This document shows positions 1 through 12,976 of a stretch of 64,000 nt of DNA, in pieces. This DNA comes from Drosophila miranda. Taxonomy: Eukaryota > Arthropoda > Insecta > Diptera > Drosophilidae. The stretch's first letter is position 1, and each line of letters starts with the position of its first letter. Location of the stretch: contig NC_046675.1 of NCBI RefSeq assembly GCF_003369915.1, positions 15,562,001 through 15,626,000 on the forward strand, read 5' to 3'. The notes under the pieces were generated by a model. It did no database searches, was not told where the DNA came from, and was given only the letters and a program-made list of their open reading frames with translations. A program made the translations under genes and the position numbers.

Positions 1-3000
1 AAAAGAATAACTATTCGATAACTTTAGAAACAGCTAAGAGAACCACTATAGCAATCAATTTAGCAATGGCTCTATCTCTATGGTGGCATGCGGACAGGAG
101 CGGAAATTGATTGCTTAAGCTCGAGTTAAAGCCCGGCGAAAATGAAAATTAAACTTCGCCGCTTAATCAGGATAGTCAGCCAGCCAGCCAGTGGAGCTGC
201 TTCGCAGGGATTGTCTGTGCCACACTGCGCTTTATTCAGAGTGTGGGGCCCCCACGCAGCCTCCAGCTGTTTAGTCAACCCCAATCCGCTGGCTACCCCT
301 TTCCGGAATGCAAGCATTTTGAAGCATGTCATGCATTTTAAATGGCACAAGGTGCGGCAGGAACGGTCAGGCGTCTGCCCCCACCACCTAATAGAGGTCG
401 TATGTCGGGGGGTGGACAAAATGCACAATTAAATCCTGCAGCGAAATGCATTTTAATTACCCACCGCCAGATGCAGTCCAGCTGCAGCTGCACTGGGGCA
501 GCTGTGCGTACATTTGACCGGCCGAGCAATTCAATTATAAACTGTACGCAGAAGGAGGGTGGAGTGGCAGGTGTGGATGGAGATGCTGGTGCAGGTGCAG
601 CTGCCTGCGGGCCAAAGGTCAATGCATGGCTTACTCCGCACCTGGAGAGGCTGCGTTCTGCGTACTGCCGCTGAGGCTGGTGGTCATCCGACCGCAATGC
701 AAATAATTCACGTTAAGCCCTAGTAGTGCATCAAAGGATCCCCATTCGTCCTGCAATCCGTCTCCCCCCGCCCCACCACACCCTTTACGAGTCCAAACAG
801 GCGACCGCATGTGGTCCTGGTCGTAATTTATGATTATAAGCACCTCCAGCCCCAGCCTCAGTCCAATTCCCCCCGATGTCGTCATGGGCTCTGGGAGGAC
901 ACATTTGTGCGGGGTCGTCAACACTTTACGGCTATTAAAGGACTCCGGCTTAGGCTGGAATTAATGTGGCCGCATTAAAATCACAGATTAATGCCTGCCG
1001 GAGACGTCGATTCGTGCGATTTGTTTCACGCATCCTTAACGATTTCAATAAAATACGAATACACAAAACACAAAACACAAACAGAGACGAGATGGAATAA
1101 CAACTGCAAAAGTTTTGCCTTCAGGCCAAGAAAAAGTACAAAAAAAAAAAACAAAAACTTTGGCCAACCTCATCGATGAGCTGATAAGTGGCAATTGAGA
1201 TGACACGCGTGTGTGTGCGTGAGTATCTGTGTTTTTCGAATGGGTGTGTGTGTGAAGTGGTAAAGTTGAAAAAGTTATTTGCATGTAAATTTGTTGTTAA
1301 GATCACAAATGTAATACAAATACAAATAGCAGCAAAAAACACCAAGAAAAGCGGAACAAAAAGGAAAACTTTAGACAAAAGTCAAATGATTAAGTTGAGG
1401 AGCGAAAGTTGGAGTTGGAAAAGGCAGAAAAGGGAGCAGGAGATGGGAAATGGTAGAGAAAGATAAAAGACGCCTAATAGCTGAGACAAAAAAGGAAGCC
1501 CTCAAAGAGTTTCATTAACAATTGAAAACTTGCCAATTGGCTCGTGGAAAACCCTTCCATTCCATTCTTTGCTTCGCTAGAAACCCACCCGCACAACACA
1601 GACGTCGCAGTGTACTCGTATTGGCGCTTTATTTCCGTTTCCGCTCAACTGAGAAAATTCATTAGGCGCGGCACTCTATCACACACACTCAATCCGTCAA
1701 TGGCTGAATCAATCCCGTGTGCCCAATAAACTTTCATTAACTTCATTCGTCATTGCGACTTGTAAGTGTTTTGTAAACATGACTTATAGAAATGGGTTGC
1801 CAATAATTTCGCTTGAATACGGTGCTCCAGCTCCAGCTCCAGCTCCAGCTTGTGCTCCACCTCCTGCTAGACATATCAATATATTGTCCGTCCTGGCCGA
1901 CAATCGAATTGCAACAGCAACCGTAATAGGAGCAGGAAGCGCTCGAAGTGAATAATTCATGAGCCAACGAGGTAGCTAAGGGACTAGGGACTAGGGACTA
2001 AGCGCGAATGGCGTTAGTCGAGTGGCGAAAGGCGAATGCAAAAATCCCAATTACAATCCAATATTGCTATTGGCCAGTTGGGGGACAGGGACACTGGGAT
2101 AAGGGCTAAACTGAATCAGTCCGAAATTTAATTGAGCATTCAAATACGCATTGACACGTGCGACAGACAATGCGGTGGCAGGAGGTGGACATGCATCTGG
2201 GAGAACGAGAACGAGCACCAGGACCAGCAGGTCCTGATTCAATCCCATTGCCAACACGAATCCCAAACTGAAATTGCTGCTGTCAGATAGGAATGAAAAC
2301 GTTCCCAAGCTAAATTTATCTCACAGTTTGTGTTTGTCACTCCATTCTAGCCGCACTGTTGGTCCAACTTCAGCTGGAACCTCAGCTGTGTGTGCTTCCT
2401 GCTTCTGCTGCTGCCTGCTGGAGGGACAGCTTGTTATCTCCTCTGTCTACACGAGCCCGAACAGGAGCCCCAGTCCTGCATGATTGGCAGTTCAGGTTCG
2501 GGGCTTATCCCAAGAACGAATGTCCAAAATGCAACCTTGTTTCGTATCTCGACAATTTTTCTGCTTTACTGCCAGCTTGAATATCGACCTGAGGAGGTCC
2601 TTCTCTGTGAATTGGAGAGTTTTTTGGGGAAGATCAATGCTCCAGAGGAGGTGGCTCACGCTTCAAAGCCGTCACGTCGCCAACTAATTATCAACATAAT
2701 TAAAAGGTGCCGTGACTGTACCGGGAGGGTCCCCTGACTGATTATTGGCAGAAAGTATTTAAGTATATTTCATTTTATTTTGTGCGGTACGAGTACGAGT
2801 ATTTTTCCCAACTAATTGAATCACGTTCTTCGGGGACTGGGAATGGGACTAAAGCTGAAGCTGGGTGACTTGAGACTCAATTGCCATCTCTCTCTCTTCT
2901 CAATAGTTGTGCGTCATGACGCAGGCACGCCCACATCTGCCCTCAATCAACACGCACGCAATGGGTCTGGGGACAACAACTTAATCATCATCAAGTCCGC

Positions 3001-4150
3001 ATTAGTCACACTCCCAGCGCGTTATCCTTTATCCCTGCCCTACATAGCATGTGTGGCAGGGACTGGGGCAGAAGCAGAGCTCAAATGTCATTGGGAATGC
3101 CATTTGCAAGTCTCTTTGATGGCCCGACAATGAAGACATTTGGCTAAGAAACCGCAGACTTGTGTCAAGGGGAAGGGCATTTGGCTTCGATAGTTGCATT
3201 TAACTGATAATTATGCCCCGTTCCAGTTTGTAATGCCTCATCGGAGTCCATTGGGGGGGGCGTAGCCCTTAAATTGGCCCCATCAGCGGCGGCAATTTGA
3301 TTGCGAACGTGCAACATTTGGGCCCGACTCATCAGCTGCATTTCGTGATTAGCCAGAGGATATACGTATACTCGTAGATATGTACAATTATTAGTGGGTT
3401 GGGAGGCAGGGCAACGATACCTGGGTATCTATTTCAAAAGGTTAATTACGCACGTTTGCATATCACGCGCCACATGCCGCATCCATTGTTTATCTAAATT
3501 GTTATTGCCCCGGGCACTGCCTGGGGCCAAATGATGGTTTCCCCTTCGATAACATTGCAATTTAATTAAGTCACGCAGCATTTCGATTTGAGCTTTAAAT
3601 TAAACATGTGCAGTCCCAGCTCTCCGCTGCGGCCACTGGGACTGAGGATTTGCCTAATGAGACCCGGCACTGTTGGACATTGGGTGGGAGTGGATATGTA
3701 AAATTTTGTGGCTATGTCAGTGTATGTGGAAATGTTTTTTGAAAAACACAGAGAAGGCTGCAAACAATTGTGGACAGCGTGGTAATTAAATTGCTGGAAT
3801 CAGATCAATGTTGTTTTTATTCCTGACAACTCTGTGAAATGCGAGTAGATCGCCCGTCACACATGCAATGTTCTCCTCTCCCCTTCAGTGGTTCTTCTTT
3901 AGTTCTTTCTTTAAATTTCTTTAATTGAACGCAAGGGAGCCCAGTTGCACAGCAAGATAACGAAAATGTGCGTGTGACCATGTCGCAATTGCGCAAATTT
4001 CAAATAAAACAGGCACTTAATGAACGAAGTCAACAAAAACAATCCGAACGGAGACAAGCGCGCTGGTACGTAATCGACACTCATAGAGAAAATCGCAGAC
4101 AACGCCAATGTAGGTACGTCAACATGGTTTCTCTGCGTCACATTTGAGAA

Positions 4151-4200
4151 CGAGCCAAATATTGAATATTCCGCTCATCCGAAAGTGCTGATTGGTGCTA
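4151..4200 (+). repeat. Copy 1 of a 50-bp dispersed repeat (inverted partner at 10,101-10,150)
   Basis: It begins CGAGCCAAATATT and ends GTGCTGATTGGTGCTA. The reverse complement of 10,101-10,150 matches it over 50 bases with three differences that I count. Similarity stops abruptly at both ends, as expected for a fragment of a dispersed element. I cannot name the family. Confidence 0.7.
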
Positions 4201-6142
4201 CATATGTACAAAAATGTGCCCATTATCATGCGTATCCATATGACATCGCTTGGAACAACATAAATAGTTGGCAATACAGCAGCAAATGGCTTGCCGGGTC
4301 AGCTAGTATACAATAAAACTAGGGGGAAAGGCCACTGCGCACTCGCTCCGCTCGTACGCCAACCCCCGACTCACTTACTTAAGCAATAAAAACAATATCA
4401 TCGATGGACCGCGATTTATATATAATATTATTTATATCTCATTTATACAGTAACTATCTGGCGGTCAGACATGATCAGACAATTCATTTTCGCCCCATAT
4501 GCTTTTGAATAAAATGTCGGGCAACGTCCCGAATATATGTACAATAGAGATAATATAATATACATATAGAATATATATATAATCGACGGAAGAGCTCACA
4601 CTTTTTAAGGATCTTTCCACCCGATGCATTGGTGCATTTATCCTACTCTGATTGCTGGCCTTTGCTGGTACTTTTAAAATGTCAAAGAAAGTTTTATATA
4701 TTTGCATTGCTTGCCCGGTCTTTTTACACATGGTACCTTTCGACGACTCCGCTCCGCTCCCAAGACTTTTCTTTGTTCTGACAAACAGGAGCACAAATAT
4801 GCAAACATGCACCAAATTTAGCTAGCCTCGAAGTTGCTGCTGCCACTTGGGTGCCATTTGTCCCTTGTTAGCCTTGTTGTCTGGGAACTGAAACTGGAAC
4901 TGGAACTGGGTGTGCGGGGTTGGGTCTGGGTCTGGGCTGAAGTGTTGTCGCTGCCACGTTTGTTAGGCGAGCTATGGAAGCGTAAGACATTTGCCTCCTC
5001 GACTTTGGCACGTGCAACAAACGATGCCAGCTTGTTGTCTCTGCCCCACCTTGTGATGCAATTTGCTTGCACAGACAACTCGTTATTTTATTGTTTGCCT
5101 GCATTTGCAGCATAAATTTCCGCTACTCTTCTCGCCTTTCCTTTCCTTTTCTTTCCCCTGTGCTGTTGGCACACATTTCCGGAAAAAGCACTTCTATTGC
5201 ACTGTAAGACCAGGTGACTAATTCGATGTTGTTGCTGCTGTTGCTGATTGCCTCATTGCAATTACCGTGCAAATCGTTGAAATAAAATTGTATTCACCTG
5301 TCTGCTCAAGTGCTTTTCCTTTTCTGGTTCATTTCCGCGGTGTGGCAATGCAAATTTAATGGCAAACAGAATGTTTTTGTGGTGCCATTGTTCAATTATT
5401 GTCGCCCTCATGCCGCCGCTGGCTGCATTTCAAACTGCAAAATCCTTTTAGCGCTAAACAGTTCAACACATTAGGAGACGTTTTATTTTCGTACTCGATC
5501 TGGATGAGACAGTTGAGAGAGCACTCCCACTCGTGTATGTGGGCGGGCCAAGCCATGGCGAAGGAGGCGGTTCAAGGGGCCAGGGCATGGCAGGGCAAGC
5601 GGCTAAAAGTGCGGCAATTGAAGCGTTCGTTCGCCTGGTTTGGGTTCTTTTTTGTGTTCTGTGTTGACTGCTTAAGAGCTTAAGTGATATTACACTTGAA
5701 GCGCAGCAATTTCATCCGCCAAATGGTGGTGGGGGAGTGGGGATTGGAGAGCGGGCGGAAGCTAAAAGCTTTTCCCGCCTGAAACGAGGAACATTTTTGG
5801 CGAAAAATTCTAAAGTGACATTGCGATAATCGCGTAATCGATGAAGTCTGTCATTATCACGAGCCCGTCGCCCGTCATCCGTCGCTGGTGTCAGGGAGAG
5901 TCAATAAATGAAATTTACAATGCCAAAAAGTCAGCAAAAGAAAAGCTTATGAGATGGGTGCTAGGGTGCTGCGGATGGGTGATGGGCCAGCCGGGTTGTC
6001 CGTTTAGTTTTTGACGCCTAGACGCTGTTGGCCCTGTCACGTGCACTGCCTCCCGAAAACAAAAAGCGGAAGCAGAGGTGGTTCTCTTTTACCCTAAAAA
6101 GTTGATGCTTTGATTCCATGATTGCTGACTCAGACAGAGTCT

Positions 6143-6168
6143 AGAGAGAGAGAGAGAGAGAGAGAGAG
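6143..6168. repeat. (AG)13 microsatellite
   Basis: Uninterrupted AG dinucleotide run. A second, shorter AG-rich tract lies near 6354-6368. In flies such tracts can bind GAGA factor, but no promoter is evident here. Confidence 0.9.
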
Positions 6169-9100
6169 CAGACGAGAACTGGGGGCAGGGAAGATTCAAT
6201 TTGACAGTTGCTAGAATTCAATTTTCTTGTCGTCATGTTGCGGATTAGTTTCGTGCTTGTCCTATTAGAAGCAGAGGCAAGCAGCACAGTTGGACATCAT
6301 TTCTAAGGGAGAACTGCAAGCTGCAACAGAGGGAGCCAGCGACAGAGAGTGAAAGAGAGAGAGAGAGATTAGGGGATAGGAACTTACCAATGCACACGCA
6401 CAAATGAGAAAAGTTGCAAGTTCCGAAAACTGGAGAAAAACTTTTGCCCCAGCTGCCCCGGACTGTGGCCGGCCTGACAGTCATGGGAAAATAACAAAGT
6501 TTGCGGCCAAGTCATGTGCGTGAGGCATTGAGAAAGACCACCATCAACCAAAAACAGCATCAGCTGCAACAGTCAAAGGGAAGGATTTTAAAGAACCGAA
6601 TGCATCTCATCAGATCGGGTTCAGGGATGTGGCCAAAACTCGAGCAAACCATCGACTGGAATCTGTCAAAGAAATCCACAAAATTGTGCGGCTTGCATTG
6701 GCCAGCACAGGGTCCAAATTGAAAGCATATCAATTAAGCAATTCGTCTTGCCACAAGGCTGTCAGCAGCAGCAGCACCAGCAACTGAAACAATATTCGCC
6801 AGCGCCAGCGCCAGCTTTGGGGCTTAATTTGTCATATGTTGCTACATTCAATTCATTTCATGTGGAATATTGCAGGAAGTGGGCAGAAAAAACTACTCCT
6901 AGATGAAATGACAACTAAAATGACTGATCGACTCCAGCAGTGAAAGGGGCTCAGCCGACTGACTAAATGCTTAAATACCCAAAACAGCAAACGGAAACAA
7001 GGACAGGCACCAGAACCAGAGCCAGGACACGCAACAACAGGCAGGAGGCATCTCCGAGCCCAGAGAATGGAAAACAATTTGCTGGCTACATTTTGGGCTC
7101 TTTGTGGCATCCACTTTTCCAATGCTTTTCCTAATCCAATCCTCCGCCTTCGTTTGCCTTGTTTGCCTTGTTTGCTGCTGTATTTGTTGTGCCAGTGGCC
7201 CCCGAATCAAAACCGAAGCCGCTTGATGGATTACAACCAAAAGGCGGCAGCACCAGTTCCTGGAGCCATTGTAAGGCGTGGCCAAGGTGAGTGGGAGCGG
7301 GAGAGGCAGCTGCACGATTAGGCTTTTGTTTGGGTATATGTCGAATTTCTAAGGCCACACCCAATCCACTGCTTCGTCAGCCTTTGTATCTGCGGCCAGA
7401 GTGATTTGTGTGCCCCGTGGGGTATCGGAAAGTACGTTTAATGAAGTGAAGGGTTAAATTTTCTGGTGGCTTGAGGCCGAATAGAAGCGGCTTAGGCATA
7501 CCCACACAAAAGGGCTTCGTTCTATGCGGAAAACGCAATTGAAGAAAGTGTCGATTGCTGTTTGGAGAGGGTTCACGTTCTCACTACCAGTTCAACGGCT
7601 TTAAGCTGAAGGCTGAATGACTTTCACTGACCTTCACACACCCACACACAGATTCACTTCCGCACTCATATACATATGCATTTGGTGGACGGGCAACAAA
7701 ATCATTTATCATATAAAATGGCCGCAGAACATTTCTCTCAAGTGGCGTATGTGATTGCGCCAAAAGTCGAGTCAGACTTCTGACCGGTCCCAGCACCGGA
7801 CCCATGCTCTTCCGTCCAAGCCCCTCCTAGATGCCCATAAATCTGGCGGGCTGGGCCAAAGTTGCGGATATGGGAAACGGCAGACGGCAAACGGCGAACG
7901 GCAATGGCAACCATTTGTCTAATTTTAATGGGCATGCTAATAGAGCCATTGCCTGGTCAGCCGGCACACCTGACCCTGACCCCGAGTCCGTTGGGAAACA
8001 TCGGTCAGGCCGGGTCCCGTACTAGTCGACTTTTAATTTATGTGCGTCCAAAAGTTTTTGGCTCATTAAATACCTCAAAATGTTAAATGACTTACGAGCA
8101 CCAGCAGAAAGATGAAGATGCCGCTGCCGAGACGATTGACTTGGCCCGTGAGGAACGTGCCCCGTCTCCGGGTCCCATCTACTGCATCATTTACCGAATT
8201 GCCGTTACGTGCCGCATTATCGGCCACAAAAAATCTCGGCCAGACAGAAGACTTTCCAGCTTGTTGTCTGCCAACCGACTCGGCTATTGATGGGGTCGAG
8301 TTTAAGGTTTGAGGAAATGGCCAAGACGGCCCGGCCATATTTGCCTTTGGCTTTTTTTAATGAGCCTTCGTTTGTTTGGGTTGGCTGTATCCCTCTCTCT
8401 CTTCCTCTCTCGTGACTTCAACTTGTTTCCTTTGTAATTTTTTAGTATGACCGAAGACATTACTCAAAAGAGGCTGGCGCCTGAAAGCAGGCAACGAAAA
8501 ATGATGGAATTTCATCTTCATTCCACAATTGATACAAAATGAAAAGGAGATAAGATTACACACAATTCTAAGACGGCAATTACCAAAAATGATTAGATAA
8601 CGATTAATCTATATGACTGTTGTACCTGCATCTCACTTTATGGCTAATTAAACCATAATACTCCAGCTGGAAACACTCGCCAACAATTATGAGTACCGCA
8701 CTGAGTGGGAAATTAGCTGCCAAAGAACCACACCACACCCTTTTCATCCGCTCATATGCATTTTAATTTATTTATCACACCTGAACGAACACACAAAAAC
8801 CTCACACAAAGTAGTTGTAGGGGCGTTTATTTAGCAATGTAAAGAGTGGGGCCAAGCACACACGCACACACACACACAGATACGTATACGTGTGCTTACG
8901 GCAAATTTAATTTTAAAAAGCAAACCCAAAAATACATGCTCTGAACCTCAATCAGCGGGAAATGACCGCAAACACGGCGGGGAAAAGCTGCACCAGTCGC
9001 CAGTCTGTAGTCCCACAGAACCTGCACCGCACCGCACCACACCTGCCTCTGGTCTGCCCCATGCAACCTCAACGAGCTGTATATCTAATTGTATGTGCCT

Positions 9101-10100
9101 TGTGTGGCCAAAACTGTGAGTATGCTGATGATGTTTATACCCTGATTATTATTACTATTCTTTTACTCAGTGGTTTGCAACTCAATCCTTTCGGAACCAT
9201 ACAAAATATAATAAACAATAGTATACAAATAAATAGTATGGAAACCTGATCCCTATATCATAGCTATCATAGGATCGATTGATGCAAAAGGGTATTTAAA
9301 GACCCGACTCCCAAATAATACCCCTCTTTCTTGTATTGTGCATGTTGGTGCTCCTGTTGCACCTCTCTCGGTCTGCTGCAACCCATTCAACCTGGTTGTT
9401 GGTTCGCTGGCTGCCTGTCCGTTGGTCAGTTAATGCAGTGCCGTGGCCCGACTGCAACACAAAGCAACAAAGTTTGTGTTTTATTAGTTTCTTCTGGTGC
9501 TGGAGCTCTGGCTGCTTTTGCTGCTGCTGAATTCTGCGTACCGTCCGCCACTGATTGTTGTGCTGTAAATTGCACTTGTGGTCAACAAAAAGCATTTGCC
9601 AGGCTACAACAATGGCCGGGTAGGGCCTCGGCTTTATTTGTTTCTTTTCCAGCTCCATGTTTACTTTTTTCCACTTCGATTTTCGTTCTGTGTTTCTGTT
9701 CATTTAAATTGCCATTAGGTGTGGTTTTTCTTTTCTGGCGTGGTGTGTCCATGCCGGCTCATCCTTTAATTTAGGGACTGCCACAGCATTACGGTTGCCA
9801 TTAGCCGAAGCAGAAACACCTACACACATACCCACACTGGCAGCACCACTTACATATGTAGGAGCAGATAGTCTCTCATTTCCGGTTGTGTCATCTTCTT
9901 GTACTAACATTTTTGAACAATTTTTGTGCAGCTTTTGTACCCATTACTTGTAGACTAGGAGGGTATATTTTATTCGTGATTCTGATGCCAGAATAAGAAA
10001 GTGGCTGTCTCCGCACGATGTCATTTGAAAGTACTTATCGAATGTGTGAATGGGCTTCAGGAATAGAAATGGGGACTAAAATGGGGACATTCTCAGGCAA

Positions 10101-10150
10101 TAGCACCAATCAGCACTTTCAGATGAGCGGAATATATAATATTTGGCTCG
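10101..10150 (-). repeat. Copy 2 of the 50-bp dispersed repeat (inverted)
   Basis: It reads TAGCACCAATCAGCACTTTC on the plus strand and ends GGCTCG, the reverse complement of the copy at 4151-4200 with three mismatches. Confidence 0.7.
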
Positions 10151-11849
10151 TACCCATTCGCATACCTCGTATACAACAAAAATTTCTTAAAAATCGGTAG
10201 AGCTCTTTCACACGTGGAGGTGGAGGTTTTCATTAGATTTATAAATCATAGAAATATTACAGCACAAATGTATACAATTTCTATGCAAAATATCGTGCTA
10301 AAAATATTACTTTTGGCACTGTTGACTTTTCTTTTACCCATTTTCTGAAAGTGTTCATTATATGGTCGGTATCTTTTAGTCGATCCTTGAGTTCTTGACA
10401 CTTGCTGGTCCGATTGTTTTATATGTTTTTTGGACTAAATATTCAACACTTTCTTCTATCTCACACACATCCTTCTCTATCTATCTCTTTTTTCACTCTT
10501 TTTCTCTCTCTCCGCTATAGCTGTTTCTTTTCCTCTTTCTCGCTTAGTTTTTCCTCTCAGGTTGCTCACTTTGGTTTTATTTCCATGTTTTTTGTTGCTG
10601 CATAAACTCGGAAGGGGAGGGGAGGTTTGTTTTTAATTAAAACAACAATGCAATGCCAGTGCCACACTTCCGTCCGGTCGTCCGCTCTAACCTGTCCCGC
10701 CACTCCCCTCTTCCTCCAGCCGGGCACACACACATGCATATGTACGTACACATATTATTTCCCTGGCTGACTGACTTGTTGCTGTTGTTTCTGTTGTGGC
10801 TGTGCTTTTGCGCTTACAATTTCATTTTGTTGGTCTCTCTTTCCCTCCGACCATGTGTTGTTTCTTTCTCTTTTTCTCTACCCCCTGCCCCTGCCCTCTG
10901 CCATCTCTGGCATCTGCCCTCTGGCCGGCGGAGCTTTGTTTTCGCCTTTTGCTTGTGTGTGCTTTGTGTGAAAAGTGATAAGTGAAATATGCTTTTTCAG
11001 CTGAATTTTCAATTTAGTCGTTCAATGCAATTCCAATTGGATATTGCCAATGGCCAAGTAACAAGCCAGCCAACTCCTCTGCGGACCGAAAGAGTGCGAC
11101 AGACATGGGAATACGTTTAATGCAAATGGAAACAAAAAGTGCATAAACTCGGACAGACGGCCCTCCGTTCCGACGGAACTCTCGCATAATTGACACTCAA
11201 ATAAAATGAATTCCAAAAGCATTGTGCACCTTCATAACATGACATCAGATTATGGTGTGTGGTGGGTGGTATGGGGGGGGTTGCCATGTGCCATACGACT
11301 ATGTAGGCCACTTCCACTCGGCGGGGTTCGCTGAACTTGTTAACTAATTTCGAATGCAATTCGCGACGTGGACGTGGATGTGGCCACACCACTTGACAGC
11401 CACTTGACACTATCTAGTTGAACAAATGAACCCTTTTCCCCTGTGGCACATGCAGTTGCAACATTCTTAATGCCTTTGTGGGCGTGCCGTGCCACACACA
11501 AGTCCCTCTTGAATCCAGCTGGAGGACACAAATTATGCGGGAAAAGTGCATTTGTAGATAATCTAAGGAAGTGGCCAGTCATTCACTATAATTTGGGTTG
11601 GGTTGAGGTTGACGTTGGGGTTCATATTTCGTTGGGGTTAACCTCTGAGCATGCTCTGGTCATGTCGATAAATCCATGCCAACCTAGTAGACAGCATTTA
11701 AATGTACGCCGTTCGGGCTACAGATTTTTGGATGTGGAAAATCAAATTTCAGTTAGTAAAAATTATAATCTAGGAACAGTAAAAGTATAAATTTTAGTGC
11801 GAATTAATTTAATTAAATTCTCAGCGGACTAGTACGTAGAATAGTAAAT

Positions 11850-12763
11850 ATGTCACACAAGAAAATACTGTTTGTATGTATGGGTAAGCATCTACCATCA
11901 TCTTCACCATACATTTTTACGATTGCTCCCTAATCCTGTGGGATGGCTAGGCAACATATGCAGCTCGCCCATGGCCGAGGCGATCATGCAGAGCCTGATG
12001 GTCAAGACGAGCATCTACTGGGAGGTGGACAGTGCAGGACTGCGGTCCTGGAACATTGGGCGCCGGCCCCACGCGCGCTGCCTGCGAACTCTGCGCGAGC
12101 ACGGACTCCGATCAGATCACTTCTGTCGCCAGTTCACCGTCCAGGACCTTCGTTACTTCGACTACATTGTGGCCATGGACGACGCTGTGTATAAGGAGCT
12201 GCTGCTCTGGTCCAATCTCTATCGCTCGACCAAGGATTGCTTGGTGCTTCGCTTGAGCTCCTTCGGGCCGGATGGCCAGCCGACCTCCATCAATGAACTG
12301 TCACCGGTGGGTCCGTCCTTGACGGGTCACTTCAACTGAATCCTAATTGCGGTTTCTCCTCCATTTCCAGACGTACAAGCTGAGGAGCTTCCGGGCTGCC
12401 TACTACCAGATCAAGGATTGCTGCAAGTACTTCATACTCAGCCAAAAGATAAGCATAGTGCGGTACCAGCTGCCCAGCTCAGAGGAGGACTACGCCTACT
12501 CAGAAGCCGAGCCCGAGAAGACTATGGAAACAGGGCAACCTAGCACTAAGAAAAAGACTCGGAAGAACCCTAAGCCGGATCCGATTAAGTCAGACCGGAA
12601 TTTGATGTCGGATACCCTGGACCTGGCCACAAACGCCTTTTTGTCAGGAGTTTATACAAAGGTCTTAACCACGCCAGCACCCAAGTACCACGAAAACACA
12701 TCCAACTGCCGCCAAAGGAAACTGTGCCTCCAATGCGGAAAGAAATTCTTAGACTCGCTCTAG
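11850..12763 (+). CDS. Low-molecular-weight protein tyrosine phosphatase homologue, probably catalytically dead
   Basis: Three exons: 11850-11883, 11951-12306 and 12371-12763, with GT...AG introns of 67 and 64 bases, giving 260 residues. The fold is that of the LMW-PTP (arsenate reductase-like) family. The N-terminus ILFVCMG / NICSSPMAEA is the phosphatase loop, split by intron 1 inside a glycine codon. In active members the loop is C-x5-R-S/T. Here the first cysteine is C10, but the position of the catalytic arginine is S16. The DPY motif that carries the general acid near the C-terminus is also not recognisable. After the domain comes a lysine- and acid-rich tail of about 100 residues, with a Cys-rich end (LCLQCGKKF). 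D. melanogaster has an LMW-PTP homologue (CG14297) next to Rh2 and this is probably its orthologue. Family assignment is firm; loss of activity is inferred from missing residues. Confidence 0.85.
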
Positions 12764-12886
12764 AACATGATTGAAACATTGATTTTATTCCACCCCAAAT
12801 CGATGCCGAGACCTTGAAAATTAAAATGACTTTTATCTGTCAGTTGGACAGCATTTATTAGCATTAAGACCCCATTTGATAGCTAG

Positions 12887-12914
12887 CTAATTGGCTTAGA
12901 AACCCGCTATAAAG
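12887..12914 (+). promoter_or_regulatory. Rh2: Rh2 core promoter: RCSI-like site and TATA box
   Basis: CTAATTGGCTT at 12887-12897 matches the rhodopsin conserved sequence I (TAATYNRATT type, a Pax6/homeodomain palindrome in fly opsin promoters) with one mismatch. TATAAAG follows at 12908-12914, the usual short distance downstream. Transcription would begin near the CTCAGCTACAG stretch around 12936-12946, about 35 bases before the start codon. The arrangement of RCSI then TATA is known for fly opsin genes; use here is inferred. Confidence 0.65.
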
Positions 12915-12976
12915 GTTCCCCGGCCCAGCCGTGGCTCAGCTACAGTTCGATGCGCATCGGAATCGGGTGACGGAGC

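Larger units (their letters stand above)
1..11849. other. Gene-free region, no coding sequence supported
   Basis: I find no open frame here with a convincing domain, conserved-looking protein or splice structure. The short open frames have simple-repeat or low-complexity translations. The DNA is ordinary fly intergenic or intronic sequence: A/T homopolymers, CA/GT tracts (8860-8880), CTCCAG-type hexamer repeats (1825-1850), three copies of GGGACTA near 1980-2000, an (AG)13 run and pyrimidine-rich blocks (10,440-10,560). A 50-bp dispersed repeat occurs in inverted orientation at 4151-4200 and 10,101-10,150. Enhancers or untranslated exons cannot be excluded. Confidence 0.6.

Noticed and set aside
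4270-4312. Helitron/DINE-type 3' end (GCCGGGTCAGCTAGT)
   Set aside because: The CTAG-T ending and nearby repeat copy are suggestive, but no matching 5' end or hairpin could be defined by eye.
9331-9774. 147-codon plus-strand frame (Cys-rich start)
   Set aside because: Translation follows TTG/TGC repeats, no domain, and an equally long antisense frame overlaps it.
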